In this document: positions 46,334 to 54,437 of the stretch, in pieces
How the letters are laid out: each line of letters starts with the position of its first letter
Position numbering within the stretch: the stretch's first letter is position 1
NCBI GenBank assembly: GCA_902786265.1
Contig: CADACE010000002.1
Coordinates: 93,711 to 157,710, forward strand
Reading direction: 5' to 3'
Source of the DNA: an uncultured Chloroflexota bacterium
GTDB lineage: Bacteria; Chloroflexota; Anaerolineae; Anaerolineales; Anaerolineaceae
Length of the DNA: 64,000 nucleotides
Made by a program: the position numbers and the translations under genes
The notes under the pieces: generated by a model
The model's database searches: none
Told to the model about the DNA's origin: nothing
Seen by the model: only the letters and a program-made list of their open reading frames with translations

Positions 46334-46831
46334 ATGGCACGCGCCTCCGTCAAAGATAATAAAACAATATACCAGAACAAGCGGGAAGAGCTTGGACTCA
46401 GCCGGGAAAAGGCAGCCGAACTGCTGCGTTACATAACGCCTGAACGCATTGAACGGATCGAAAGCGGCAAATCCAACGCGCATCCGGATGAAGTCATGCT
46501 GATGGCAGAAAAATATCAATGCCCTTATTTATGCAATTATTACTGCGCCAATGAATGCGAGATCGGCAGACATTATGTACCGGAAATAAAAGCAAAGGAA
46601 TTATCACAGATCATACTGGAAATGCTCGCGTCTCTCAATGCCATGCAGCGCAGACAGGAACGTCTGATCGAGATCACCTCCGATGGGGTAATTGAGGAAA
46701 CGGAATTTCAGGATTTTCTTACCATCCAAAAGGAGCTTGAAAAAATATCCATTACGGTTGAAACACTGCAGCTGTGGGCTGAAAAAAACATAGAGCACTA
46801 CAAAGAAACAAACGGCAAACCTGAAGAATAA
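46334..46831 (+). CDS. Helix-turn-helix protein with Cys-rich segment
   Basis: A 165-residue protein. Residues about 10-60 form an XRE-like helix-turn-helix (YQNKREELGLSREKAAELL). Residues about 65-85 are Cys-rich (CPYLCNYYCANEC), a pattern that could bind zinc or an iron-sulfur cluster. A C-terminal helical coil follows. I have seen similar proteins in anaerobic Firmicutes, where they are named only as HTH proteins. ATG 46334 follows a GGAGAAAAGGAAAG tract. The gene sits between the two copies of the 177-179 bp repeat together with the small gene downstream. Confidence 0.8.
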   Translation: MARASVKDNKTIYQNKREELGLSREKAAELLRYITPERIERIESGKSNAHPDEVMLMAEKYQCPYLCNYYCANECEIGRHYVPEIKAKELSQIILEMLASLNAMQRRQERLIEITSDGVIEETEFQDFLTIQKELEKISITVETLQLWAEKNIEHYKETNGKPEE

Positions 46832-46955
46832 CCGGTCCGGTATCTTTTACAAGGTATATCCCGGGATTGACGCCGCCGGAACAAGGCAGCTTATTTTTGC
46901 ACTTTTTGCGGAAATAAGCTGCTTTATTTTGCATCTGTTATGATTGCGCCGTTTT

Positions 46956-46986
46956 CCCTTATCCTTTATGATAAAAGCATAAGGGA
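46956..46986 (+). promoter_or_regulatory. Inverted repeat upstream of the DUF1232-like gene
   Basis: CCCTTAT and ATAAGGG form a 7-bp inverted repeat around TATGATAAAA. It may be an operator over a promoter, or a weak terminator of the HTH gene. Confidence 0.4.
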
Positions 46987-47023
46987 GATATGCCCAAGAA
47001 AAAAATTAGGGAGGGTCCATATT

Positions 47024-47197
47024 ATGAATAACAATGGTTTTATCAAAGGGATGCTGTTCGCGCTGCTTGCGATTTATGTAATTTCACCGGTGGATCTGGC
47101 GCCCGGTCCGATCGATGACCTGCTGCTGATCCTGTTTTCGATGGCTGCCAATTCCCGCAAACCCGGGAACAGGGAACTGCCTTCAGGGAAAAGGTAA
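47024..47197 (+). CDS. Small DUF1232-like membrane peptide
   Basis: A 57-residue protein with one or two short hydrophobic segments. The stretch YVISPVDLAPGPIDDLLLI matches the core of DUF1232/YkvA-type proteins, in which SPxDLxPxxxDD is diagnostic. Function unknown. GGGAGGG precedes ATG 47024. Its last codons and stop are contributed by the start of repeat copy 2 (aaaaggTAA), suggesting that the repeat inserted or was copied into its 3' end. Confidence 0.75.
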   Translation: MNNNGFIKGMLFALLAIYVISPVDLAPGPIDDLLLILFSMAANSRKPGNRELPSGKR

Positions 47198-47366
47198 CCA
47201 CCGCATTTTACAGGTGAGTCAGAAAAAGAGCCCATAAACACAGCGGGGGTATGGGGGCCGCAGGCCCCCGGAAATCAGGCGCGGGCTTGCTGCTTTCGCA
47301 AACACACGAACTTTCGATCCCGCGCCTTGCGAAGCATTCACTCCGGAATGCAAAGTAAACTCTTAT
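47188..47366 (+). repeat. 179-bp structured repeat, copy 2
   Basis: Direct repeat of 46064-46240 in the same orientation, 1124 bp downstream start to start. It differs by scattered substitutions and small indels, and the central hairpin is extended (GGGGGCC GCA GGCCCCC) by compensating changes on both arms, which hints at selection on structure. Confidence 0.9.
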
Positions 47367-47427
47367 GCAGTAAGCATCATCTGCTGTCGGGAAAATACAG
47401 AATCTGAATCAGAAAGGGGAACAAACT

Positions 47428-48765
47428 ATGAATACAATCATCATGATTCCTGTTATCTGCGCTGCCGCGCTTATCGTTATTTTCATTTTCTTCAAGACGA
47501 CTTATCTTACCGCGCCGCCGAACAAAGCGCTGATCATTTCCGGATTCCGCAAACATATGGGAAAACCCAGGGTGGTCATCGGAGGCAGCACGATCCGCAT
47601 TCCGTTTCTGGAACGGGTCGATGATATTTCCCTGGACCTGATCCAGGTAGATATCAAAACCAGCTCTTCCGTACCGACCTCCGAGTATATCAACATCAAT
47701 GTTGATGCGGTAGCCAATGTGAAAGTAGCCTCCAATCCGGAATATGTCGTCCGGGCTGCCGAGAACTTTCTCAATAAGGACGCGGACTACATCGGCTATG
47801 TTGCCCAGCAGGTCATTGAAGGCAACATGCGTGAGATCATCGGTCAGATGAAACTCTCCGAACTGATCCAGAAGCGTGATATTTTCGCCCAGAAGGTCCA
47901 GTCCTCGGTCCAGGAAGAAATGGCACGCATGGGTCTGGAAGTAGTCAACCTGACGATCCAGAACTTCATCGATGACAATTCAGTCATCTCCGACCTGGGT
48001 ATCGAAAACATCAGCCAGATCCGCAAAGACGCCGCAATCTCCAAAGCGAACGCGGAACGGGATGTTGCCATTGCTCAGGCACAGGCTCAGGACCAATCGA
48101 ACAGGGCCAAGGTCGAAGCGCTTGCCAGCATAGCCGAACAGAACAAGGATCTGGCGATCCGGCAGGCACAGTTCAAGATCGAAGAAGACCAGAAAAAGGC
48201 TGCCGCGGATGCCGCGTATAAGATACAGGAAGAAGCGGAACGCCGCTCCATTGAGGTCGCCAGTGCGGAAGCTGACATTGCCCGTCGTGAGAAGGAAATT
48301 GAACTCCGGGAGAAGGAAGTCCAGCTGAAGGAACGGGAACTGGAAGCAAATGTCCGCAAGAAAGCCGAAGCGGAACGCTATGCCGCGGAACAGGAAGCCG
48401 AAGCGAAGAAATATCAGGAAGCGCAGGCTGCCGAAGCGAAGCGCATCGCGATGGAAGAAGAGGCAAAAGGTATCGAAGCAATCGGTATCGCGGAAGCCAA
48501 AGCGCTGGAACTGAAGGCTGAAGCCATGGCAAAGCTGAACGAAGCCGGTAAACTGGAAATGCTTCTTTCAGCCCTGCCGGAAATCGTCAAAGCCGCGAGC
48601 GATCCGCTCAACAAGGTCGGCTCCATCACGATGTACGGGGACGGCAACAGCACCCGCCTGGTCAAGGACGTGATGACCACAGTCAATCAGATTTCCGAAG
48701 GTGTCGGTCTGGACATTCCGGGACTGGTCAACAAGGTAATGCCTAAGGGTGAAGCTTCCGAATAA
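47428..48765 (+). CDS. Flotillin-like SPFH protein
   Basis: A 445-residue protein with an N-terminal membrane helix (residues 4-24), an SPFH/band-7 domain (about 30-200) and a long Glu/Ala/Lys coiled coil (about 205-385) with repeated EAEAKK-type units. This matches flotillins of the FloT/YuaG type, which organise membrane microdomains. The C-terminal 60 residues are less coiled. AAAGGGGA precedes the ATG. It is transcribed alone, with a terminator at 48789. Its presence inside the selenium region is probably incidental. Confidence 0.9.
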   Translation: MNTIIMIPVICAAALIVIFIFFKTTYLTAPPNKALIISGFRKHMGKPRVVIGGSTIRIPFLERVDDISLDLIQVDIKTSSSVPTSEYININVDAVANVKVASNPEYVVRAAENFLNKDADYIGYVAQQVIEGNMREIIGQMKLSELIQKRDIFAQKVQSSVQEEMARMGLEVVNLTIQNFIDDNSVISDLGIENISQIRKDAAISKANAERDVAIAQAQAQDQSNRAKVEALASIAEQNKDLAIRQAQFKIEEDQKKAAADAAYKIQEEAERRSIEVASAEADIARREKEIELREKEVQLKERELEANVRKKAEAERYAAEQEAEAKKYQEAQAAEAKRIAMEEEAKGIEAIGIAEAKALELKAEAMAKLNEAGKLEMLLSALPEIVKAASDPLNKVGSITMYGDGNSTRLVKDVMTTVNQISEGVGLDIPGLVNKVMPKGEASE

Positions 48766-48788
48766 TAAAATATAATAGTTCAATACAG

Positions 48789-48822
48789 GGACGGTTCCGC
48801 TGATGCGCAGCCGTCCTTTTTT
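48789..48822 (+). terminator. Terminator of the flotillin gene
   Basis: GGACGG (48789-48794) pairs with CCGTCC (48811-48816), followed by TTTTTT. Confidence 0.8.
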
Positions 48823-49030
48823 CATCATTTTATATCAATACATAAAGCAGCAGTGCCCGGACGGGGAAGGTTACACATAAGCAGGAATTCTCGTGATCAG
48901 AGTCAACAGCTTTGGGAAATTTTAGACTCCGGGTGAAAAATACCGGAGTTGATTATAGAAGCGGGAATCGGATCACCCGGATAACCCCGACGGAAATTTT
49001 TCTGTTATACGGTAAATCCATATCTGCAAT
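48823..49030. other. Gene-free spacer
   Basis: I see no reading frame, RNA fold or regulatory motif that I can support here; it lies between two convergent terminators. Confidence 0.6.
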
Positions 49031-49065
49031 AAAAAAGAGAAGACCGGAAAAGCCTTCTCTTTTTT
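49031..49065 (-). terminator. Terminator of the 49088-49630 gene
   Basis: A 12-bp stem (49031-49042 with 49054-49065) with T runs at both ends; it also could serve plus-strand transcripts. Confidence 0.8.
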
Positions 49066-49087
49066 TCAGATAATTGGAATTATCAGA

Positions 49088-49630
49088 TTATTCAGCGTCC
49101 ATAATAGAGGCTGCCATGATGGTAGCAACTGCCATGAAACCTTCGTCTGAATAGGGTGAGAAATTGAACGTAATCATGTTTCCGTCTACGTCTTCAAAGG
49201 CAAGATTCATTGTATCATATTCGTTATCGATATATGAAATCGCGCCTAATCCATTAATAACAACCCACTCCACTTCAGAATAAGTCGGTTCTTCAAGATA
49301 GATGGAATACATATCTTCAAGAGTGACATCTTCCAAATCGAGAACATTTACGAATACAGAAGCTGTTTCATCGGTAGTGGCCAGCATCACTGCCATCCCG
49401 CCTTCACTTAATTCTGCAGGGATCTCCTGATCATGGAGAACAGAAGGGATCCACATCATCAGGCCGGTGTCGGCGACATAAAAGAATTGTCCATCCGGAT
49501 CAATTTCTGCTGCCGCGGCAGCTAATTCATCAGTCCAGGTAACTTCGGTAACAACATCAGTCTCCTGAGCGAATGCAGACGCAAAGCTCAGCATCAATAC
49601 AACAAGAATAGCAAATAAGATTTTTTTCAC
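49088..49630 (-). CDS. Secreted protein of unknown function
   Basis: A 180-residue exported protein. Residues 1-21 form a signal peptide (cleavage after ASAFA). The mature part is acidic and beta/alpha in character, with repeated segments about detecting or covering (FFYVADTGLMMWIP, ISYIDNEYDTMNLAFEDVDG). No known domain is recognised. The start is GTG 49630, with AAGGAG upstream. It is a single-gene unit between the flotillin gene and selD. Confidence 0.75.
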   Translation of the reverse strand: MKKILFAILVVLMLSFASAFAQETDVVTEVTWTDELAAAAAEIDPDGQFFYVADTGLMMWIPSVLHDQEIPAELSEGGMAVMLATTDETASVFVNVLDLEDVTLEDMYSIYLEEPTYSEVEWVVINGLGAISYIDNEYDTMNLAFEDVDGNMITFNFSPYSDEGFMAVATIMAASIMDAE

Positions 49631-49736
49631 TTTTTTACTCCTTACAAAAAACCATATTCCTGAACATTATACATTCATTTCATTGCTCTTTTCATTTTCT
49701 GTGATAAATTGCAGAAAAACGGGATAAACCGCATTT

Positions 49737-50774
49737 TTATAACACTTCAATTCCTCTTCCGTCAGTCACTTCTCCGATTACCCGGGCAAACTGTCCAAGT
49801 TTATCAGCTTTTTCAAGGAAGGCTTTGATCCGGTCCGGATGAATACCCAGCAGCAGTCCTCCGCTGGTTTGCGGGTCAAAAAGCATCATCTGATGGTTCT
49901 CATCGATACGGTCAGCAAACTTCACCTTGTCGATATAAAAGTTATAATTCTCGTTGGCGCCTGCGGAGAACATACCCATTTCCATGTATTTTTCATAGTT
50001 CGGGACAAAGGGAATATCATCATAGTTATAGCGCAGGCCGAGATCAGTACCGCGGATCATTTCCCAGCTGTGCCCCATCAGGCTGAAACCCGTTACGTCT
50101 GTTCCGGAATGGCTGCCGAATTCCACTGCCAGTTCCGACGCGGTCTTGTTCAGCACTTTCATCCAGCTGATCACATCCTGCAGGTCAGCCTCATCCGCAA
50201 GCCCTACCTTGGATGCGGTAACCGTCACACCAAAGCCAATAGGCTTCGTCAGGACCATTTTATCCCCGACACTCAGCCTCCCTTTATAGAGGATCTTATT
50301 CGGATGGACCATCCCCACAACAGCCAGTCCATACTTTGGTTCATTATCCCGGATGGTGTGTCCGCCGACGATAGGACAGCCGGCTTCTTTGGCCTTTTCG
50401 GCTCCTCCCCTGAAGATCTCGGAAATGATTTCTTTGGGAAGGTCAGCCGGCAGCGCGGTCACGTTCAGCGCCATCAAGGGTTTGCCGCCCATGGCGAATA
50501 TATCTGAAATACTGTTGGCAGCCGCTATGGCACCGTAATCATAAGGGTCATCTACCGGCGGCGGGAAAAAGTCTGTTGTAAATACCAGTGCCTGTTCATC
50601 ATTTAACTTCAAAACAGCGGCATCATCAGCTTTTTCCAGACCGATCAGCAAATCAGGATAATCCGCCTGATTAAAAACATTCCCGAAAGGATTGATCACA
50701 TCCATCAGGACCTCAGCCCGGAGTTTTGCCGCGCATCCTGCACAAAACGCAAGTTCAGTAAGCCTTATACTCAT
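49737..50774 (-). CDS. selD: Selenide, water dikinase
   Basis: A 345-residue enzyme that makes selenophosphate from selenide and ATP. The active-site segment CAGCAAK (residues 11-17) holds the Cys and Lys equivalent to Escherichia coli Cys17 and Lys20; here the key position is Cys, not selenocysteine. DDAAV near 58 and GHTIRDNEP near 162 bind ATP and metal. No selA, selB or selC is visible in the window, which fits use of selenophosphate for the molybdenum hydroxylase cofactor. ATG 50774 is chosen for the GGGGGA site upstream; the longer frame to 50798 lacks one. Confidence 0.95.
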   Translation of the reverse strand: MSIRLTELAFCAGCAAKLRAEVLMDVINPFGNVFNQADYPDLLIGLEKADDAAVLKLNDEQALVFTTDFFPPPVDDPYDYGAIAAANSISDIFAMGGKPLMALNVTALPADLPKEIISEIFRGGAEKAKEAGCPIVGGHTIRDNEPKYGLAVVGMVHPNKILYKGRLSVGDKMVLTKPIGFGVTVTASKVGLADEADLQDVISWMKVLNKTASELAVEFGSHSGTDVTGFSLMGHSWEMIRGTDLGLRYNYDDIPFVPNYEKYMEMGMFSAGANENYNFYIDKVKFADRIDENHQMMLFDPQTSGGLLLGIHPDRIKAFLEKADKLGQFARVIGEVTDGRGIEVL

Positions 50775-50830
50775 ATGATCCCCCATTGACAGCATCAAGC
50801 TGCCGGTATTTTTCTATTCTTTTTCCGCTA

Positions 50831-50858
50831 ATTATACCAATTACTTGAATTATTTCAA
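50831..50858 (-). promoter_or_regulatory. selD promoter
   Basis: On the minus strand TTGAAA (50853-50858), a 16-bp spacer and TATAAT (50831-50836, with an extended TG). It lies in the 143-nt divergent gap between selD and yedE. Confidence 0.7.
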
Positions 50859-50917
50859 AATACTCATAAAATAAATATTTAATGTTTTATCAACATAAAG
50901 GGGAAAGGAATGAATCT

Positions 50918-52045
50918 ATGAAAGATAAAATTACAGACTTTTTCAGCTCAAGACTCGGTATTATCATTACCGGTGCCATAATCGGTATTCTCGGACCGAC
51001 GCTGCAGAAATTCGGCAATCCGAAGAATATGGGTGTATGTGTAGCGTGTTTTGAACGCGACATTGCCGGCGCGTTAGGTCTGCACCGTGCTGCTGTTGTC
51101 CAGTATATCCGTCCTGAAATTATCGGTTTTGTTTTAGGTTCTCTGATTGCTGCTCTGCTTTTCAATGAATTCAAAGCCCGCGGCGGTTCCGCTCCGATCG
51201 TCCGCTTCATTCTCGGATTCTTTGCCATGACCGGCGCACTGGTATTCCTGGGCTGCCCGTGGCGTGCCTGGTTCCGCTTTTCCGGCGGCGATATGAACGG
51301 TCTTGTCGGTCTTATCGGTCTGGCGATCGGTATTTTGATCGGTATAGCTTTTCTCAAGAACGGTTATAACCTCGGACGTTCCCACAGCTGCAAAAAGGCG
51401 GCAGGCTGGGCATTTCCGGGCATCATGATCGCGCTGCTTGTCCTTGCCATTTTACAGCCGCGCTTCGGTGCTGACGGCGCAGGCCCGATCTTCAACAGTG
51501 AAAGCGGCCCCGGCTCCATGCATGCTCCGCTGATCATTTCCCTGTGTGCAGGGCTCATCATCGGCTTCATCGCGCAGCGCACCCGCTTCTGCACCGTTGG
51601 CGCGATCCGCGACGTCGTTATGTTCAAGGATACCCACCTTATCAGCGGTGTGCTGGCACTCGGCGTTTTCGCATTCCTTACGAACCTGGTTTACGGTCAG
51701 TTCAAATTCGGTTATAACAATATGCCGATCGCTCACAGCAACCTGCTCTGGAATCTGCTGGGAATGATCCTCTCCGGTCTTGCTTACACCCTCGCCGGCG
51801 GATGCGCCGGACGGCAGCTCTTCCTCGGCGGTGAAGGCGACATGGATGCCGGTATCTTCGTCCTGGGTATGATCACGGGAGCCGCGTTCAGCCACAACTT
51901 CGGTCTGGCCGGCGCTGCCAACAGCGTTCTGGAAGACGGGACCATCAAAGTATGGCAGCCGAATACACAGACAATGATTGCTGTTTGCCTTGGCCTGGTC
52001 ATCTGTGTGATCATTGGCCTGACTAACCGTGACAAAGTGGATTAA
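50918..52045 (+). CDS. yedE: YedE-type putative selenium transporter
   Basis: A 375-residue membrane protein with about ten helices in two related halves, of the YeeE/YedE family. Conserved Cys occur in RFCTVGAIRD (near residue 217) and GGCAGRQLFLGGEGD (near 293), as in thiosulfate/selenium-compound channels of this family. YedE with a TusA-like partner and selD is the recurrent selenium-uptake set. Diverges from selD. AAAGGA precedes ATG 50918. Confidence 0.87.
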   Translation: MKDKITDFFSSRLGIIITGAIIGILGPTLQKFGNPKNMGVCVACFERDIAGALGLHRAAVVQYIRPEIIGFVLGSLIAALLFNEFKARGGSAPIVRFILGFFAMTGALVFLGCPWRAWFRFSGGDMNGLVGLIGLAIGILIGIAFLKNGYNLGRSHSCKKAAGWAFPGIMIALLVLAILQPRFGADGAGPIFNSESGPGSMHAPLIISLCAGLIIGFIAQRTRFCTVGAIRDVVMFKDTHLISGVLALGVFAFLTNLVYGQFKFGYNNMPIAHSNLLWNLLGMILSGLAYTLAGGCAGRQLFLGGEGDMDAGIFVLGMITGAAFSHNFGLAGAANSVLEDGTIKVWQPNTQTMIAVCLGLVICVIIGLTNRDKVD

Positions 52046-52055
52046 GGAGGATAAA

Positions 52056-52283
52056 ATGGCAAAATCAACGCAAGCCGCAAAAGAAATCGATGCCCGCGGT
52101 CTTTCCTGCCCGCAGCCGGTATTCCTGACACTCAAAGCCATTGATGAAGGCAAATTCCCGATCCGGGTGACTGTGGACAACGCCACAGCCAAGGCGAATA
52201 TCCGCCGAATGGCCCAGGGGAAAAAATTCAATGTGGAAATTGAAGAAAAAGGTGAAGACATCATCCTGACGATTTCCAAATAA
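52056..52283 (+). CDS. TusA/SirA-family sulfur (selenium) carrier protein
   Basis: A 75-residue protein with the CPxP motif (RGLSCPQPV, Cys at about residue 18) of TusA-like carriers, which hold a persulfide or selenide on that Cys. It starts 10 nt after yedE with a perfect AAGGAGG, so it is co-translated with the transporter. In this context it probably relays selenium to SelD or the hydroxylase system. Confidence 0.9.
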   Translation: MAKSTQAAKEIDARGLSCPQPVFLTLKAIDEGKFPIRVTVDNATAKANIRRMAQGKKFNVEIEEKGEDIILTISK

Positions 52284-52302
52284 CCTTCAACAACAAACGC
52301 TG

Positions 52303-52330
52303 CCTCCCCTGAAAAGGGGAGGTAGTTTGC
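52303..52330 (+). terminator. Hairpin after the TusA-like gene
   Basis: An 8-bp stem CCTCCCCT with AGGGGAGG; only a weak T tract follows (GCTTTTTACC). Confidence 0.5.
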
Positions 52331-52348
52331 TTTTTACCACGGAACAGG

Positions 52349-52364
52349 TATAATTATAAGAATG
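52349..52364 (+). promoter_or_regulatory. csd -10 box placed for a leaderless transcript
   Basis: A perfect TATAAT (52349-52354) ends 7 nt before ATG 52362, so transcription would begin at or next to the start codon. No ribosome site is present. Confidence 0.55.
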
Positions 52365-53513
52365 ATGCCGGAAATGATATATTTAGATAATGCCGCCACC
52401 AGCTGGCCTAAACCGGACTGCGTTTCGGAAGCAATGACAGACGCTATCCGCCGCTGCGGAGGCAATCCGGGACGCGGCGGGCACCGTCTGGCGTTAGCCG
52501 CCGGCGAACTGCTCTATGAGGTTCGGGAACGCACCGCTGAGTTTTTCGGAGCAGATGATCCTTTCCGGGTTAGCTTTACATCAAACATCACCATGGCGGT
52601 CAACCTGGTCCTGAACGGTTTTCTGAACCCCGGAGATCACGTGCTCGTCAGCCCCATGGAACACAATGCCGTCATGCGTCCCCTGACGGCGATGGGAATC
52701 AGTTATGATATACTTCCGGGCGACCGTAACGGGAAGGTGCTGCTGTCCGAAATACAGCGAAAAATCCGTGAGAACACCAGATTGATCATCATCTGCCACG
52801 AATCCAATGTCAGCGGGATCGTGCAGCCTATACGCAAAATCGGACAGATAGCCCGGGAAAACAATATTTTTTTACTGACGGACTGCGCACAATCCGCGGG
52901 ACATATTCCCATTCATATCAATACCGACAACATCGATTTTCTCTGCTTCACCGGTCACAAAGGATTATTCGGACCGACCGGGACCGGCGGCGTTGTTTTC
53001 GGTGACCGTGTGGATATCGGCCGGATCCGTCCGTTGGTCCGGGGCGGCACCGGCAGCCTTTCTGAGAGTTTTGACCAGCCGGACTTTCTCCCGGACCGCT
53101 TTGAGAGCGGGACGCAAAACATCTGCGGCCTTGCCGGGTTGAACGCGGGGCTTAAGTGGATCGAAGATCAGGGACAGGAAAAGCTCACGCAGCGCTGCCG
53201 GATGCTGATGGATCAGCTCCGTTCAGGTCTGGAACTGGTCCCGGGGATCCATTTATACAGCGGAGAGGGACAGGTCCTTTCCATCACCATCGATGGTCTG
53301 GATAACGGGACCGCGGCGGCAGAACTGGAAGAGCGTTGGGGAATCATGACCCGCATCGGACTGCACTGCGCACCGCTGGCACATAAAACGCTCGGGACAT
53401 TTCCGAACGGTACCATCCGCTTTGCGGTCTCTCCTTTCACCACACAGAAAGACATCGAAATCTGCACTGAAGGGTGCAAAACGCTCGCGGAGGAATCATG
53501 GAAAAAGAAATGA
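52362..53513 (+). CDS. Cysteine desulfurase family protein of the selenium hydroxylase system
   Basis: A 383-residue class V aminotransferase-fold PLP enzyme. The N-terminus YLDNAATSWPKP, the His in ICHESNVSG, and the PLP Lys in CFTGHKGLFGPTGTGG (near residue 206) match the cysteine desulfurase subgroup found beside selD and yqeB in Enterococcus and Clostridia (the EF2568-type family). It is likely to mobilise sulfur or selenium for the hydroxylase cofactor. The following DUF3343 gene overlaps its end by 16 nt. Confidence 0.9.
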   Translation: MMPEMIYLDNAATSWPKPDCVSEAMTDAIRRCGGNPGRGGHRLALAAGELLYEVRERTAEFFGADDPFRVSFTSNITMAVNLVLNGFLNPGDHVLVSPMEHNAVMRPLTAMGISYDILPGDRNGKVLLSEIQRKIRENTRLIIICHESNVSGIVQPIRKIGQIARENNIFLLTDCAQSAGHIPIHINTDNIDFLCFTGHKGLFGPTGTGGVVFGDRVDIGRIRPLVRGGTGSLSESFDQPDFLPDRFESGTQNICGLAGLNAGLKWIEDQGQEKLTQRCRMLMDQLRSGLELVPGIHLYSGEGQVLSITIDGLDNGTAAAELEERWGIMTRIGLHCAPLAHKTLGTFPNGTIRFAVSPFTTQKDIEICTEGCKTLAEESWKKK

Positions 53514-53728
53514 TCCTTCTGGTCCATACCTCCGGTCACGCGTTCAACATTGAAAAAGCGCTGAAAAAGCGCGGCATTCAATGCCGGTTGACGCCCATTC
53601 CCCGCAAAGTCAGTTCCGACTGCGGGATCTGCGTGCGCTTTGATCCGCAAAACCTGCAGGCAGTTGAATCATTCGTACAAACACTTCCGTTTGAAATTCA
53701 GGGGATCATTTCCGAAGATGAAGCCTGA
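53498..53728 (+). CDS. DUF3343 family protein
   Basis: A 76-residue protein of the DUF3343 type, with the Cys-containing segment SSDCGICVRF near residue 40. This family recurs between the desulfurase and yqeC/yqeB genes in selenium hydroxylase clusters, and a carrier role for sulfur or selenium is plausible but unproven. GGAGGA precedes ATG 53498. Coupled by overlap to both neighbours. Confidence 0.85.
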   Translation: MEKEMILLVHTSGHAFNIEKALKKRGIQCRLTPIPRKVSSDCGICVRFDPQNLQAVESFVQTLPFEIQGIISEDEA

Positions 53729-54425
53729 GCTCATCAATTATGCTGAGATCCATGAAATTCTTCCGCCTCATCCGGTCATTTCCATCGCAGGAGCGGGCGG
53801 AAAGACGACATTGATGTTATCCCTGGCCAAAGACCTTCCAGGTACAGTTGTCACCACCACAACGACGAAGGTCGGTGAAACGCAGATCAGACAGGCGGAC
53901 AGGCAAGTAAGTCTGGAATGCTTTCCGTCAGATATTCCGGTGAAAAGCATCTGGGTTTCCCCCTCACTCGAGCCGCAGAACAGGAAAATCACCGGCTGCG
54001 GGAAAGATGAATTCACACAGCTTTCCGAATGCTGCCGAAAACGCTGCCTGACACTGATCGCGGAAACAGATGGAGCTGCCTGCCGCCACATCAAAGCACC
54101 TGCGGCTCACGAACCGAACATTCCTCCCGAGTGCGATGTCTGCTTTTACCTCGCCGGGCTGGATGTCCTGAACCATCCGGTGAGTCCGGAATTTGTGCAC
54201 CGGCCGGAGATCTTCAGCCGGCTGACGAATACGGAAGCGGGAATGCCCATTACCGTTCAGTCAGTGATCAACCTGTTTGAGCATCCGGATGGCGGGTTGA
54301 AAAACATCCCTGCAAACGCGCTGAAAATCGCTTACCTTACCCATGCGGATAATCCTGAACGGATCGCGGCAGCTGAAGAGATTTGCAGGCAGCTGCGCCA
54401 TTACGATTATGTCTGCATTCATTGA
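53718..54425 (+). CDS. yqeC: Selenium-dependent hydroxylase accessory protein YqeC
   Basis: A 235-residue protein with a P-loop-like segment GAGGKTTLM near residues 27-35, TTTTTKVG near 48, and ETDGAACRHIKAPAAHEP near 117. This matches YqeC, a protein of unknown activity found with YqeB and selD in organisms with selenium-dependent molybdenum hydroxylases. It is thought to help build or insert the labile selenium cofactor. It overlaps DUF3343 by 11 nt; a longer frame to 53640 is not used. Confidence 0.9.
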   Translation: MKPELINYAEIHEILPPHPVISIAGAGGKTTLMLSLAKDLPGTVVTTTTTKVGETQIRQADRQVSLECFPSDIPVKSIWVSPSLEPQNRKITGCGKDEFTQLSECCRKRCLTLIAETDGAACRHIKAPAAHEPNIPPECDVCFYLAGLDVLNHPVSPEFVHRPEIFSRLTNTEAGMPITVQSVINLFEHPDGGLKNIPANALKIAYLTHADNPERIAAAEEICRQLRHYDYVCIH

Positions 54426-54437
54426 CAAGGAGCCTAT

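Noticed and set aside
46064..47366. Composite transposon
   Set aside because: The repeats carry no transposase, no target duplication and no terminal inverted repeats; a structured repeat is the safer call.
49737..50774. Selenocysteine-containing SelD
   Set aside because: The active-site position is a Cys codon and no in-frame UGA is present.
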